Source: Aquitalea denitrificans | GTDB lineage: Bacteria; Pseudomonadota; Gammaproteobacteria; Burkholderiales; Chromobacteriaceae | Assembly (NCBI RefSeq): GCF_009856625.1 | Contig: NZ_CP047241.1 | Span: forward strand, 496,001-560,000 | Direction of reading: 5' to 3' | DNA: 64,000 nucleotides | Shown: positions 44,362-54,700 of the stretch, piece by piece | Layout: the number at the start of each line of letters is the position of its first letter | How positions within the stretch are numbered: the first letter of the stretch is position 1 | Translations under genes and position numbers: made by a program | Notes under the pieces: generated by a model | Database searches by the model: none | What the model was told of the DNA's origin: nothing | What the model saw: the letters and a program-made list of their open reading frames with translations, nothing else

Positions 44362-46077
44362 TCAATGGACGGCAGGCGCGCTGGTCGTCGGCCAGGGAAA
44401 ATCTGCCGTACCCATCAGCCGCACCGGCTGTTTGCCTGCGGTAAAGTAGTCCGCTTGCGAACGCGGCAACGGCGTGCGACCGCGAATGGCATCGGCCAGT
44501 TTTTCCGCCATCATGATGACCGGCGCATTGAGGTTGCCGGTGGTGACGCGCGGCATGATGGATGCATCCACCACGCGCAAGCCCTCCACGCCGTGCACCA
44601 GGCCGTCCTTGTCCACCACCGCCATGTCGTCGTAGCCCATCTTGCAGGTACAGGACGGGTGCAGCGCGGTTTCGGCATGTTCGCGCACGAAGGCATCGAT
44701 TTCGGCATCGCTCTGAATCTTCATGCCCGGCTTGATTTCCTCGCCGCGGAATTCATCAAACGCCTGCTGGGCGATGATTTCCCGTGTCAGCCTTACCCCC
44801 GCGCGGAACTCCTGCCAGTCCACCGCATGCGCCATGTAATTGAACTGCAGCAGCGGTTTGACGCGCGGGTCGCGGCTGGCCAGCCGCACAAAGCCGGTGC
44901 TGGGCGAGCGCATGGAGCCGACATGGCACTGGAAGCCGTGCGCCTTCACCGGATTGCTGCCGTCGTAATTCATTGCCAGCGGAATGAAGTGGTATTGCAG
45001 ATTGGGCCAGGCAAAGTCGGTACTGCTGCGGATGAAACCACCGGCTTCAAAGTGATTGGTGGCACCCAGGCCGGTGCCGTTCAGATACCACTCCACGCCG
45101 ATGGGCGGCTTGTTCCACCATTGCAGCGCCGGGTAGATGGAAACCGGCTTGGTGCAATGGTATTGCAGATACATTTCCAGATGGTCTTGCAGGTTCTCGC
45201 CCACGCCGGGCAGGTGTACCACGCTGCTGATGCCATGTTGCTTGAGCTGGTCGGCATTGCCCACGCCGGAGCGTTGCAACAGCTGCGGGCTGGCAATCGC
45301 GCCGTTGCAGACGATGACTTCGCGCCGCGCTTCGGCCTGATGCAAGCTGCCGCCTTGCAGATAGCTCACGCCCACCGCACGGTTGCCGGCAAAGCGGATC
45401 TGGTCGGCCAGTGCGCGGGTTTTTACTGTGAGATTGGCGCGGGTGCGCGCCTGATCCAGATAGGCCAGCGAGGTACTGCAGCGGCGGCCCGATGGCGTGG
45501 TGGTGCGGTCCATCGGCCCGAAGCCTTCCTGGCGGTAGCCGTTGAGGTCGTCGGTGCGCGGGTAACCGGCCTGTTCGCCAGCCGCAATAAAGGCCTGATA
45601 CAGCGGGTTGTTGTCCGGCCGTGGCGTGGTGACATGCAGCGGGCCAGCGGCACCGTGGAAGTCATTGGCACCCTTGTCGTAGCTTTCCGCCTTGCGGAAA
45701 TAGGGCAGGCAGTCCAGATAGCTCCAGTTTTCCAGCCCCGCGTTTTCCGCCCAGCCGTCAAAGTCCAGCGCATTGCCGCGGATGTACACCATGCCGTTGA
45801 TCAGCGACGACCCACCCAGCCCCATGCCGCGGCCCTGGGTCATGATGCGCTTGCCCATGTGCGGTTCCGGCAGCGTGGTGTAGGCCCAGTTATAGGTGGT
45901 GCCTTGCAGCGGGTAGGCCAGCGCGGCCGGCATCTGGGTGCGCCAGTCCAGCCGCCAGTCCGGCCCGCCGGCTTCCAGCAGCAGCACGCTGACATCGGCA
46001 TCTTCGGTGAGGCGGGCAGCCAGCACACAACCGGCAGAACCGGCCCCGACGATGATGTAATCGAACTGTTGCGACAT
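44362..46077 (-). CDS. betA: Choline dehydrogenase
   Basis: 571 residues, GMC oxidoreductase. Oxidises choline to betaine aldehyde at the membrane. The N-terminal FAD-binding motif is IIVGAGSAGCVLAARL, the GMC signature region GLGGSSLINGMVYIRG follows near residue 85, and the C-terminal HPSCTCKMG...VHGVEGLRVVDASIMP block is typical. The length is close to E. coli BetA (556). It is on the same strand as betB, 201 bp downstream of it. No betI repressor gene is adjacent. Confidence 0.94.
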   Translation of the reverse strand: MSQQFDYIIVGAGSAGCVLAARLTEDADVSVLLLEAGGPDWRLDWRTQMPAALAYPLQGTTYNWAYTTLPEPHMGKRIMTQGRGMGLGGSSLINGMVYIRGNALDFDGWAENAGLENWSYLDCLPYFRKAESYDKGANDFHGAAGPLHVTTPRPDNNPLYQAFIAAGEQAGYPRTDDLNGYRQEGFGPMDRTTTPSGRRCSTSLAYLDQARTRANLTVKTRALADQIRFAGNRAVGVSYLQGGSLHQAEARREVIVCNGAIASPQLLQRSGVGNADQLKQHGISSVVHLPGVGENLQDHLEMYLQYHCTKPVSIYPALQWWNKPPIGVEWYLNGTGLGATNHFEAGGFIRSSTDFAWPNLQYHFIPLAMNYDGSNPVKAHGFQCHVGSMRSPSTGFVRLASRDPRVKPLLQFNYMAHAVDWQEFRAGVRLTREIIAQQAFDEFRGEEIKPGMKIQSDAEIDAFVREHAETALHPSCTCKMGYDDMAVVDKDGLVHGVEGLRVVDASIMPRVTTGNLNAPVIMMAEKLADAIRGRTPLPRSQADYFTAGKQPVRLMGTADFPWPTTSAPAVH

Positions 46078-46278
46078 GGGTGCTCCTTGCTACGGATGGT
46101 TCAGACAAGACAAGGGCAGGCCGTGAGGTCTGCCGTTATCGTGTGGATGACAGGGCGAGCCGCCTGGCGCGGCTGACAAAATAAGGCAGAGCCCCCGGTG
46201 CAAGGCGCGCCGACGCAGACAGTACAAGCAGTATGGCAAGGCGGCGCAATGCTGCAACAGGCGTTCTGCTGGCAGCAC

Positions 46279-47772
46279 TCAGGCGTAAGGACTGGCCACC
46301 CCGGTCAACTCCACATACACGCTCTTGCGCTGGGTGTAGCAGTCGATGGCGGTAAGGCTGTTTTCATAGCCGAGGCCGGATTCCTTGTAGCCACCAAACG
46401 GCATTTCAATCGGCGTGATGTTGTAGTTGTTGATCCAGCACACCCCGGCTTGCAGCTTGGCCACCACGCGGTGGGCGCGCGCCAGGTCGCGGGTGAAGAC
46501 GCCGGCTGCCAGCCCCAGCCGGGTGGCATTGGCACGCTGGATCACTTCCGCCTCGTCGTCGAACACCAGTACCGACATCACCGGGCCAAAGATTTCCTCG
46601 CTGACAATGCGCATATCGTCGCGGCACTGGTCGAAAATGGTGGGGGCGATGAACCAGCCGGCTTCGCAACCCGGCACGATCACGCGCTGGCCACCGGCGG
46701 CCAGTACCGCACCTTCGCTCTGGCCGATGTCGATGTACTTGAGCACGCTTTGCGCATGGCTGGGCGATACCTGCGCGCCCACCTGGGTGTCCGGGTGCAT
46801 CGGGTCGCCAATCTTCAACAGCGCGGTGCGTTCTTTCAGCCGCTGCATGAAGGCGGCGTGAATGCTGCGCGCCACGAACACGCGGGTGCCGTTGGTGCAG
46901 ATTTCACCCTGGGTGTAGAAGTTGGCCAGCATGGCGGCGGACACCGCCTGTTCGATGTCGGCATCGTCAAAGATGATCAGCGGCGACTTGCCGCCCAGCT
47001 CCATGGTGACGCGCTTGAGCGTGCTGGCGGCGTCTTTCATGATGGCCTTGCCGGTATCCACCGAACCGGTAATCGACACCTTGGCCACGCGTTCGTCGGC
47101 AATCAGCTGGCGCGCCACGGACGAGCTGCCCTGGATCACGTTGAACACGCCATCCGGCACCCCGGCTTCGCTGTAGATTTCCGCCAGCAGGGCCGCGCTC
47201 ATCGGCGTCATGCCCGAGGGTTTGTAAATCATGGCATTGCCACAGGCCAGCGCCGGGGCGGATTTCCAGCAAGCAATCTGGATGGGGTAGTTCCACGCGC
47301 CAATGCCCAGGCACACGCCCAGCGGCTCGCGCCGGGTATAGGCAAACGCACCTTTCAGCGGGAAATGCTCGCCGTGAATGCCGGCGGCCATGCCGGCAAA
47401 GTATTCGATGCAGTCCGCGCCGGACAGCACATCCACCACCTCGGCTTCCTGGATCGGCTTGCCGTTGTCGCGCACTTCCAGCTCGGCCAGTTCGCGGTTG
47501 CGCGCACGCAGAATACCCACCGCCTTGTTCATGATGCGACCGCGCTCGGCACCGGTCATCTCGCTCCACACCGCAAAACCGGCTTCGGCGCTCTTGACCG
47601 CCAGTTCGGCCTCGGCCGCGCCAGCCTGCTGCACCTTGCACAGCAGCTCGCCATTGGCCGGGTTGAAGTTGTCGGCCAGCGGCAGGGCCGGATTATCGAT
47701 ATAGCGACCGCCGATATAGCTTTTCAGGATGCCATCTTGCACGTTGTCTTCCTTGTATTCTGGGTGGGGCAT
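46279..47772 (-). CDS. betB: Betaine aldehyde dehydrogenase
   Basis: 497 residues. NAD(P)-dependent oxidation of betaine aldehyde to glycine betaine. ALDH landmarks: the catalytic Glu in TMELGGKSPLIIFDDAD, the catalytic Cys in FYTQGEICTNGTRVFV and the NAD-binding GIGAWNYPIQIACWKSAPALACGN. Length matches BetB (490). Upstream of betA on the same strand. The 178 bp before its start separate it from the antirepressor-like gene on the same strand. Confidence 0.94.
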   Translation of the reverse strand: MPHPEYKEDNVQDGILKSYIGGRYIDNPALPLADNFNPANGELLCKVQQAGAAEAELAVKSAEAGFAVWSEMTGAERGRIMNKAVGILRARNRELAELEVRDNGKPIQEAEVVDVLSGADCIEYFAGMAAGIHGEHFPLKGAFAYTRREPLGVCLGIGAWNYPIQIACWKSAPALACGNAMIYKPSGMTPMSAALLAEIYSEAGVPDGVFNVIQGSSSVARQLIADERVAKVSITGSVDTGKAIMKDAASTLKRVTMELGGKSPLIIFDDADIEQAVSAAMLANFYTQGEICTNGTRVFVARSIHAAFMQRLKERTALLKIGDPMHPDTQVGAQVSPSHAQSVLKYIDIGQSEGAVLAAGGQRVIVPGCEAGWFIAPTIFDQCRDDMRIVSEEIFGPVMSVLVFDDEAEVIQRANATRLGLAAGVFTRDLARAHRVVAKLQAGVCWINNYNITPIEMPFGGYKESGLGYENSLTAIDCYTQRKSVYVELTGVASPYA

Positions 47773-47950
47773 TGCCCGTGATGCCGCTCATTGAGCCACG
47801 ACGGCAGACGCCTTGCGTGTCAAAAGCCGACATGGGGGCCAATTGTGGCGACATGCCATCGCCGGTACTCGGGTGCTTTGATGATGGATGGATAGGGCGG
47901 GCGCGGTCAATGCGCGCAGCCTGCCCCGTGTTGAGCACTGGCCGGGGACG

Positions 47951-48655
47951 TCAGGCAGCCGGCTTGGCGCGTGGCTGTTCCGCCGCCTCTGCGCGCCACG
48001 CCTGTTTCTCCGTGCGCTTTGCCAGTTGCTGGTGGCAGGCCGCTGCCAGGCGGAGCAGCTCGCCATTGCGGCTGGCACTGCCGTCCGGCCCGGCAATGTG
48101 TTGCGCCAGTGCCTGCAAGGACGTTGCGCTGCTGTTGAGTGCCACCAGTCGGCCATGGGCATGGCGGCGCGGGTGGCTGGCGGTGTAGTTGAGGGTCAGC
48201 AGCCAATGGCTGTGCTGCCAGTCGCTGCCGTGTTCCAGCACTGCTTTGAGTACGGCATGGCTGATTTGCTGCCCGGCCTCGGCCGCCATGGCCAGCGCCT
48301 GTTCCCAGCGCGGGGCATCGGGTGGCAGTTGCTGCAGGGCGGGTAATACTTGTTGTTGCAGCCAGTGCTGCAGTTGGCGGGCGGCGGGGCGTTTGCTTTG
48401 TTGCAGTGCGCGTTGCAAGGCAGGTGCTGGCCAGCCGCATTGCGGGCTGTCGTGTGCTGGCAGGGTGAGGTGGCAGCCGGGGTATTCGGCCAGTTGCTGT
48501 TGCAGCTGGTAGCGTAGTCGTGGTGGGGAGAGGGCGAGGATGTCGTCCGCCAGCAGGCAGCAGTGGCCGTGGTGGAGCAGTACCCGGACGGGTTTGCCTT
48601 GGTAGTACAGCGTCAGGGGCGGGGCCTGGGGGATGTTGGGGTCGGGATGCGTCAT
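47951..48655 (-). CDS. Bro-N domain antirepressor-like protein (orphan)
   Basis: 234 residues, Gln/Leu/Ala-rich. Residues 13-110 follow the plan of phage Bro-N / P22-type antirepressor N-termini: LTLYYQGKPVRVLLHHGHCCLLADDILAL at the start and SKRPAARQLQHWLQQQVLPALQQ at the end, matching the S.KPEAR.FRRWL..EVLPALR pattern of that domain. The C-terminal half is not recognised. GGAGGGC precedes ATG 48655. No prophage genes are nearby. The reading frame stays open upstream through a C4-like RNA element, as in the phage P1 c4-icd-ant region. It may act on a repressor elsewhere in the genome or be a relic. Confidence 0.68.
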   Translation of the reverse strand: MTHPDPNIPQAPPLTLYYQGKPVRVLLHHGHCCLLADDILALSPPRLRYQLQQQLAEYPGCHLTLPAHDSPQCGWPAPALQRALQQSKRPAARQLQHWLQQQVLPALQQLPPDAPRWEQALAMAAEAGQQISHAVLKAVLEHGSDWQHSHWLLTLNYTASHPRRHAHGRLVALNSSATSLQALAQHIAGPDGSASRNGELLRLAAACHQQLAKRTEKQAWRAEAAEQPRAKPAA

Positions 48656-48709
48656 GGTGCTGCCCTCCGTTGCAGGATGAAGGCTGCCACGCACGCAAGA
48701 AAACGCGGG

Positions 48710-48790
48710 TGGCAGGCCAAAGCGGGGTTGGCGAACCGGAAGCACTACCATGACCGGCAGACCGTATAGGTCTCCCCGCCTGGCCTGCCA
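48710..48790 (-). ncRNA. C4-like antisense RNA element
   Basis: 81 bases on the minus strand that fold into a three-way junction. The outer stem consists of a perfect 10-bp helix (48781-48790 with 48710-48719) and a 6-bp helix (48774-48779 with 48722-48727). Hairpin 1 is AGACC/GGTCT (48759-48773); hairpin 2 is CCGG/CCGG (48736-48757). This architecture, the location 55 bases before an antirepressor-type gene and the read-through peptide DLYGLPVMVVLPVRQPRFGL are as in phage C4 RNAs, which pair with the antirepressor leader and block its translation. Identification is by eye only. Confidence 0.62.
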
Positions 48791-48813
48791 TTGGAGGGGG
48801 CAGACGCAAGCAG

Positions 48814-48838
48814 AAAAAGCCGCTTTGACACGGCTTTC
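48814..48838 (-). terminator. Terminator upstream of the C4-like element
   Basis: On the minus strand AAAGCCG-TGTCAAAG-CGGCTTT followed by TTCTG, 24 bases before the C4-like fold. It insulates the element from purU transcription. Confidence 0.7.
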
Positions 48839-49026
48839 CCGGTAGTACTTACAGGTCGCCAAACCTGGCTGCGTTTGAACACGCAACGGGACAAGGCTAA
48901 TCAGCACCATCGGGGACAGCAAGACTAGAGGGGAGTGGAAACACTGGCAAGAGGTGCAGGTAAGGGTCTGGCATCCGCTCACGCGGATGATGATTTGCAT
49001 GCCGCTTCCGCGCGGCGGACGGGAAA

Positions 49027-49050
49027 GAGGGCTTGCCTGGCCAAGCCCTC
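49027..49050 (-). terminator. Terminator of purU
   Basis: On the minus strand GAGGGCTTG-GCCAGG-CAAGCCCTC then TTTCCC, 62 bases past the purU stop. The T run is short. Confidence 0.65.
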
Positions 49051-49111
49051 CTTCACCTCCAAGGCCACCCCAGCAAGCATGGCCTGCGGCTGCCTGCTAT
49101 CACCCCATCGT

Positions 49112-49978
49112 CTAGCGCAACACCACCGTGCGGTTGTCGTTGAGGAACACCCGGCGCTCCAGGTGGTAGCGTACGGCGCGGGCCAGTGCCTGGCATTCCA
49201 TGTCGCGGCCGGTGGCTTGCAGGTCTTCCGGGGTGTAGGCGTGGTCCACCCGGTCCACCACCTGTTCGATGATGGGGCCTTCGTCCAGGTCATCGGTGAT
49301 GTAGTGGGCGGTGGCGCCAATCAGCTTTACCCCGCGTTCGTGCGCTTGCAGATAAGGGCGCGCGCCCTTGAAGCCGGGCAGGAAGGAGTGGTGGATGTTG
49401 ATGGCGCGGCCAGACAGGCGGGCGCAGGTGGCGCTGGTGAGCACCTGCATGTAGCGCGCCAGAATAACCAGTTCCGAGCCGGTTTCCTCGATCAGCGCCA
49501 GCAGGGCGGATTCCTGTTTGGCCTTGTTGGCCGGGTCCAGCGGCAGGTGGTGGAAGGGCAGGCCGTAGGCTTCGGCAATCGGGGCCAGGTCGCGGTGGTT
49601 GGACACCACGGCGGTGACGGTCATGTCCAGGTCGCCCATTTTCTGGCGGTACAGCAAGTCATTCAGACAGTGGTCCAGCTTGGACACCATGATCATCACC
49701 CGCGCCTGTTCGCGCCGGTCCTGCAATTGCCAGCGCAGGTCCTGGTAATGCACGGTCATCTCCTGCATGCCCTGGTGCAGCCGCGCCGGGTCAAACACCT
49801 CGGTTTGCGGATGAAACACGCAGCGTACGAAGAAGCGCTGGCTGGCGGCATCGTCAAACACGGCCAGTTCGTCGATATAACAGCCTTGCGATTCCAGCAG
49901 GGCGGAGAAGCGGGCCACCTGACCGGAGGCACTGTGGCAGGTGAAGCTGAGGATGTAGGACGGTGTGGCGGCTTTCAT
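49112..49978 (-). CDS. purU: Formyltetrahydrofolate deformylase
   Basis: 288 residues. Hydrolyses 10-formyl-tetrahydrofolate to formate and tetrahydrofolate. An N-terminal ACT domain (residues 7-85) is followed by the formyltransferase domain with NIHHSFLPGFKGARPYLQAHERGVKLIGATAHYIT, which contains the catalytic His and the Asp of DDLDEGPII. It is divergent from soxBDAG. Demethylation of sarcosine and dimethylglycine loads one-carbon units onto tetrahydrofolate, and PurU would release the excess. Confidence 0.95.
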   Translation of the reverse strand: MKAATPSYILSFTCHSASGQVARFSALLESQGCYIDELAVFDDAASQRFFVRCVFHPQTEVFDPARLHQGMQEMTVHYQDLRWQLQDRREQARVMIMVSKLDHCLNDLLYRQKMGDLDMTVTAVVSNHRDLAPIAEAYGLPFHHLPLDPANKAKQESALLALIEETGSELVILARYMQVLTSATCARLSGRAINIHHSFLPGFKGARPYLQAHERGVKLIGATAHYITDDLDEGPIIEQVVDRVDHAYTPEDLQATGRDMECQALARAVRYHLERRVFLNDNRTVVLR

Positions 49979-50208
49979 GAGCGGTCTTCCCTTGTAGTAC
50001 GGCAGGCGCGCTGCCTGCGGTGTGTGCGCTAACCCTAAGCCCTGGCAGACTGGCTGACTGGCCCTAAAACGTCTGCTTTACGTCCATTTCAGACATGTGA
50101 CGCAGTGTCGTGTCTGGGCAAGTGCTTGTCCTTTTCAGCCAAACGGCTTGGGGCTCAGGTCTGGAGAATGGGCCTTGTCCGAATACATCCACCCCGCTGG
50201 AGCCGCAG

Positions 50209-51462
50209 ATGGCAAACCGATACTCCTTGTGGAGCCTGATCAAGAACGGGCTCAAGCATCATGAAAGCTGGCAGCCGGCCTGGAAGAGCCCGCAGCCGAA
50301 GAAAAACTACGACGTCATCATCGTCGGCGGTGGCGGCCACGGCCTGGCTACAGCCTACTACCTGGCCAAGGAACACGGCATCAAGAATGTGGCAGTGCTG
50401 GAGAAGGGCTATCTGGGCGGCGGCAATACCGCCCGTAACACCACCATCATCCGTTCCAATTATCTGTGGGACGAGGCGGCGCACTTGTACGAACACGGCC
50501 TGAAGTTGTGGGAAGGCCTGTCGCAGGACCTCAACTTCAACGTGATGTTCAGCCAGCGTGGCGTGATGAACGTCGGCCACACCCTGCAGGACATGCGCGA
50601 CATCGAACGCCGCGCCAATGCCAACCTGCTCAACGGCGTGGACGCCGTGGTGATGACCCCGCAGGAAATCAAGGACATGGTGCCGCTGATCGACATCAGC
50701 AACCGCACCCGCTACCCCATCATGGGGGCCAGCTTCCAGCCGCGTGGCGGCGTGGCGCGGCACGATGCGGTGGCCTGGGGCTTTGCCCGTGGCGCGTCCG
50801 AACTGGGCGTGGACATCATCGAGCAATGCGAAGTCACCGGCCTGATCATCGAAGGTGGCCGTATCAAGGGCGTGAATACCAGCCGTGGCGACATCATGGC
50901 CGACCGTGTGGGCTGTGTGGCCGCGGGTAACTCGTCGGTACTGGCCAAGATGGCCGGCCTGCGCCTGCCGCTGGAAAGCCACCCCTTGCAGGCTTTCGTG
51001 TCCGAATCCATGAAGCCCTGCATCGACACCGTGGTGATGTCCAACGCCGTGCACGGCTATGTCAGCCAGTCCGACAAGGGCGAGCTGGTGATCGGTGCCG
51101 GTATCGACAGCTATACCGGCTACGGCCAGCGCGGCAGCCCGCATGTGATCGAGCACACCGCCGCCGCCATCATCGAAATGTTCCCGTCCTTCTCCCGCGT
51201 ACGGATGAACCGCCAGTGGGGCGGCATTGTGGATGTGTCGCCGGACGCCTGCCCCATCATCAGCAAAACCCGCATCAAGGGCCTGTATTTCAACTGTGGC
51301 TGGGGCACCGGCGGCTTCAAGGCCACGCCGGGCTCGGGCAATGTGTTTGCCCACACCATCGCCCATGACGATCCGCACCCGCTGAACCGCGCGTTCTCGC
51401 TGGACCGTTTTGCCACCGGACATCTGATCGACGAGCACGGCGCTGCTGCCGTGGCTCACTAG
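50209..51462 (+). CDS. soxB: Sarcosine oxidase subunit beta
   Basis: 417 residues. Subunit of heterotetrameric sarcosine oxidase, which demethylates sarcosine to glycine with tetrahydrofolate. The FAD-binding motif VIIVGGGGHGLATAYYLA is near residue 35. The RGGVARHDAVAWGFARGA segment contains the His expected to bind FMN covalently. The C-terminal GIVDVSPDACPIISKT is conserved. MANRYSLWSLIKNGL at ATG 50209 is the typical start of the family. First gene of soxBDAG. Confidence 0.96.
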   Translation: MANRYSLWSLIKNGLKHHESWQPAWKSPQPKKNYDVIIVGGGGHGLATAYYLAKEHGIKNVAVLEKGYLGGGNTARNTTIIRSNYLWDEAAHLYEHGLKLWEGLSQDLNFNVMFSQRGVMNVGHTLQDMRDIERRANANLLNGVDAVVMTPQEIKDMVPLIDISNRTRYPIMGASFQPRGGVARHDAVAWGFARGASELGVDIIEQCEVTGLIIEGGRIKGVNTSRGDIMADRVGCVAAGNSSVLAKMAGLRLPLESHPLQAFVSESMKPCIDTVVMSNAVHGYVSQSDKGELVIGAGIDSYTGYGQRGSPHVIEHTAAAIIEMFPSFSRVRMNRQWGGIVDVSPDACPIISKTRIKGLYFNCGWGTGGFKATPGSGNVFAHTIAHDDPHPLNRAFSLDRFATGHLIDEHGAAAVAH

Positions 51463-51472
51463 GGAGAGGCTC

Positions 51473-51766
51473 ATGTTGATCATTACCTGCCCGCACTGCC
51501 AAGAGGCGCGGGAAGAAGAAGAATTCAGCTATGCCGGCGAAGCCTATATCGCCCGCCCGCCGGTACCGGAAGAAGCCGACGACGCCACCTGGGGCGACTA
51601 CGTGTTCCACCGCAAGAACCCGCGTGGCTGGCACTGGGAGCAATGGCAGCACGTGGCTGGCTGTCGCAAGGTGTTTGCGGTAAAGCGTCACACCGTCAGC
51701 TATGAAATTGCCGGCAGCTGGACGCTGGCCGACGGCAAGGCACTGTATCTGGAGGAACAAGCATGA
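51473..51766 (+). CDS. soxD: Sarcosine oxidase subunit delta
   Basis: 97 residues. Zinc-binding small subunit; the ligands are visible as Cys6, Cys9, His60 and Cys64. It starts 10 bases after soxB and its TGA overlaps the soxA ATG. Confidence 0.96.
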   Translation: MLIITCPHCQEAREEEEFSYAGEAYIARPPVPEEADDATWGDYVFHRKNPRGWHWEQWQHVAGCRKVFAVKRHTVSYEIAGSWTLADGKALYLEEQA

Positions 51767-54700
51767 GCGGCTATCGCATACATCGCCCGGGCGAGCGCAT
51801 CAATCGCCAGAAGCCGCTGAGCTTCATCTTCGACAATGTGCAGTACAAGGCCTTCTCCGGCGACACCCTGGCCTCGGCCCTGCTGGCCAACGGCGTGCGC
51901 CTGATCGGCCGCAGCTTCAAGTATGGCCGTCCGCGCGGCATCGTCGGCTTTGGTGCCGAAGAACCGAATGCGCTGATCCAGCTGGAAAGCGGCGCGCATA
52001 CCGTGCCCGACCTCAAGGCCACGCAAGTGGAGCTGTACCAGGGCCTGCTGGCCGGCAGCACCACCGGCTACCCCTCGCTGGACTTCGACCTCAAGGGCCT
52101 CTTGGGCAAGTTTGGCCGCTTCATGCCGCCGGGCTTCTACTACAAGACCTTCATGGAACCGGTGAAAGCCTGGCCCTTCTATGAAAAATTCATCCGCAAG
52201 GCCGCCGGATATGGCCGCGCCCCGACCGAGGATGATCCGGAAAGCTACGACCACCTGCATCACCATATCGATGTGCTGGTGGTGGGCGGTGGTGCTGCCG
52301 GCCTGTGGGCGGCCACGCTGGCGGGCCGCGCCGGCCTGAAAACCCTGCTGGTGGACGAACAGTCCGAAATGGGCGGCTGGCTGCTGACCGAGCGTCGCAG
52401 CCGCATCGACGGCCTGTCCGGCATGGAGTGGGTGAACCAGCGTCTGGCCGAACTGGCCAGCCTGCCCAATGTCACCGTGCTGCCGCGTACTACCGCCTTT
52501 GCCCTGCACGACCTCAATCTGGTGCAGGCGGTGGAACTGCTGCAAGACCACCTGCCGCTGACCGAGCGCAATGCCGCGCTGCCGCGCCAGCGTCTGCACA
52601 AGATCCGCGCTCATCAGGTGATTCTGGCCAGCGGTGCCATCGAACGCCCGCTGGTGTTCGGTTACAACGACGTGCCAGGCGTGATGACTGCCGCCGCCGG
52701 TCACAGCTACCTCAACCGCTACGGCGTGGCCGTGGGCCGCGAAGTGCTGGTGCAAACCCAGAACGATGCCGCTTACGAAGCCGCACTGGATCTGGCGCTG
52801 TCCGGCGTCAAGGTAACGCTGGCCGATGCCCGTCAGGGCGGGGCTGCGGCATGGCGTCAGCAGGCGCTGAAGAGTGCCGGTGCCGAATTGCTGCTGGGCC
52901 ATGGCATTGCCAAGGTGCTGGGCGACAAGAGTGTGACTGGCGCGCAACTGGTGAAACTGGATGGCCGCAATAATCAGGTGGTCGGCTCAGGCCCGCGCCT
53001 GAGCGTGGACACCGTGCTGTCCTCCGGCGGCCTGACTTCCACCGTGCATCTGTTCTGCCACAACGGTGGCCGTCCGGTGTGGAATCAGCAGCAGCTGTCC
53101 TTTGTCTGCCCGGACGAAGGCCGTGAAAACATTGCCTGCGTCGGTGCCATCACCGGCCGCTGGGAACTGTCCGACGCGCTGAGCCAGACCCACGCCGCTG
53201 TGGCCGCGCTGTTGCTGGGCCATGGTCGTGGCAGCAGTGGCAAGGCCCCGGCGGTTGCCAATGAAGAAGTGGCCGCGCCGCGTGCCATCTTCCGCCTGCC
53301 GGATGGCAAGCCGGAAGGCCATGGTGCCAAGGCCTTTGTCGATTACCAGAACGATGTGGCGGCTGCCGACATCCACACGGCCATTCGCGAAAACTACCGC
53401 TCCATCGAACACGTCAAGCGCTATACCGCGCTGGGCTTCGGTACCGATCAGGGCAAGCTGTCCAATATCAACGGCTTTGCCATTGCCGCCGAAGCACTGG
53501 GCAAACCCATCGCCGAAGTGGGCACCACCACCTACCGGCCGTCCTACACCCCGGTCACCTTTGGTGCGCTGGCCGGCCCGCACGTGGGCGAAACCTTCGA
53601 TGCGCGCCGCTACACCGCCATGCACGCCAGCCACGACGCCCGCAAGGCCGAGTACGAAGTGGTGGGCCAGTGGCTGCGCCCCTGGTACTTCCCCAAGCCG
53701 GGTGAAGACCTGCATGCCGCGGTCAACCGCGAATGCCTGGCCACCCGTAACAGCGTAGGTGTGATGGATGCTTCCACCCTGGGCAAGATCGACGTCAAGG
53801 GCCCGGATGCGCGCGAATTCCTCAACCGCATCTACAGCAATGCCTGGAGCAAGCTGGACCCGGGCAAGTGCCGCTACGGCCTGATGCTGGACGAAAACGG
53901 CATGGTGATGGACGACGGTGTGACTGCCTGCCTGGCAGACGACCACTTCCACATGACCACCACCACCGGCGGTGCGGCGCGGGTGTACAGCTGGCTGGAA
54001 CGCTGGCACCAGACCGAATGGCCTGAACTGAAAGTACGTTTCACCACCACCACCGACCACTGGGCCACCGTGGCCGTGGTGGGGCCGAACAGCCGCAAGG
54101 TACTGCAAAAGCTGTGCAGCGACATCGACTTCGACAAGGACGCCTTCAAGTTCATGGATGGCCGCAGCGGCACCGTGGCCGGGCTGCCGGCGCGGGTGTT
54201 CCGCATCAGCTTCTCCGGTGAACTGGCCTACGAAATCAATGTGGATGCCAACTATGGCCGCTACATGTGGGAAGAAGTGATGAAGGCGGGTGCCGAGTTC
54301 GACATCACCCCCTACGGCACCGAAACCATGCACGTGTTGCGGGCCGAGAAGGGCTTCATCATCGTCGGTCAGGATACGGACGGCTCGATGAGCCCGAACG
54401 ATCTGGCCATGAGCTGGGCAGTGGGCATGAAAAAGCCGTTCAGCTTCCTCGGCAAGCGTTCGCTGCTGCGCTCGCACACCGCGGGTGAAGGCCGCAAACA
54501 GCTGGTGGGCCTGCTGCCGCTGGACCCGAAGGTGGTACTGGCCGAAGGCGCGCAGATTCTCAGCAATACCGATGACACGGTGCCGGCAGCCATGCAGGGC
54601 CATGTGACGTCCAGTTATCACAGTGCCTTCCTTGGCCGCTCGGTGGCCATGGCGGTACTGAAGGATGGCAGCAAGCGCGAGGGCGACACCGTGTTCGTCT

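Noticed and set aside
48710..48790. A glycine or tetrahydrofolate riboswitch next to purU and the sox genes.
   Set aside because: The conserved cores of those riboswitches are not visible, and the element is oriented towards the antirepressor-like gene, not towards purU or soxB.
47951..49000. A 349-codon open frame reaching from the antirepressor-like gene up through the C4-like element.
   Set aside because: The part upstream of 48655 runs through a terminator and a highly structured RNA and has no ribosome site. I start the gene at 48655 and use the long frame only as evidence for the phage-like arrangement.
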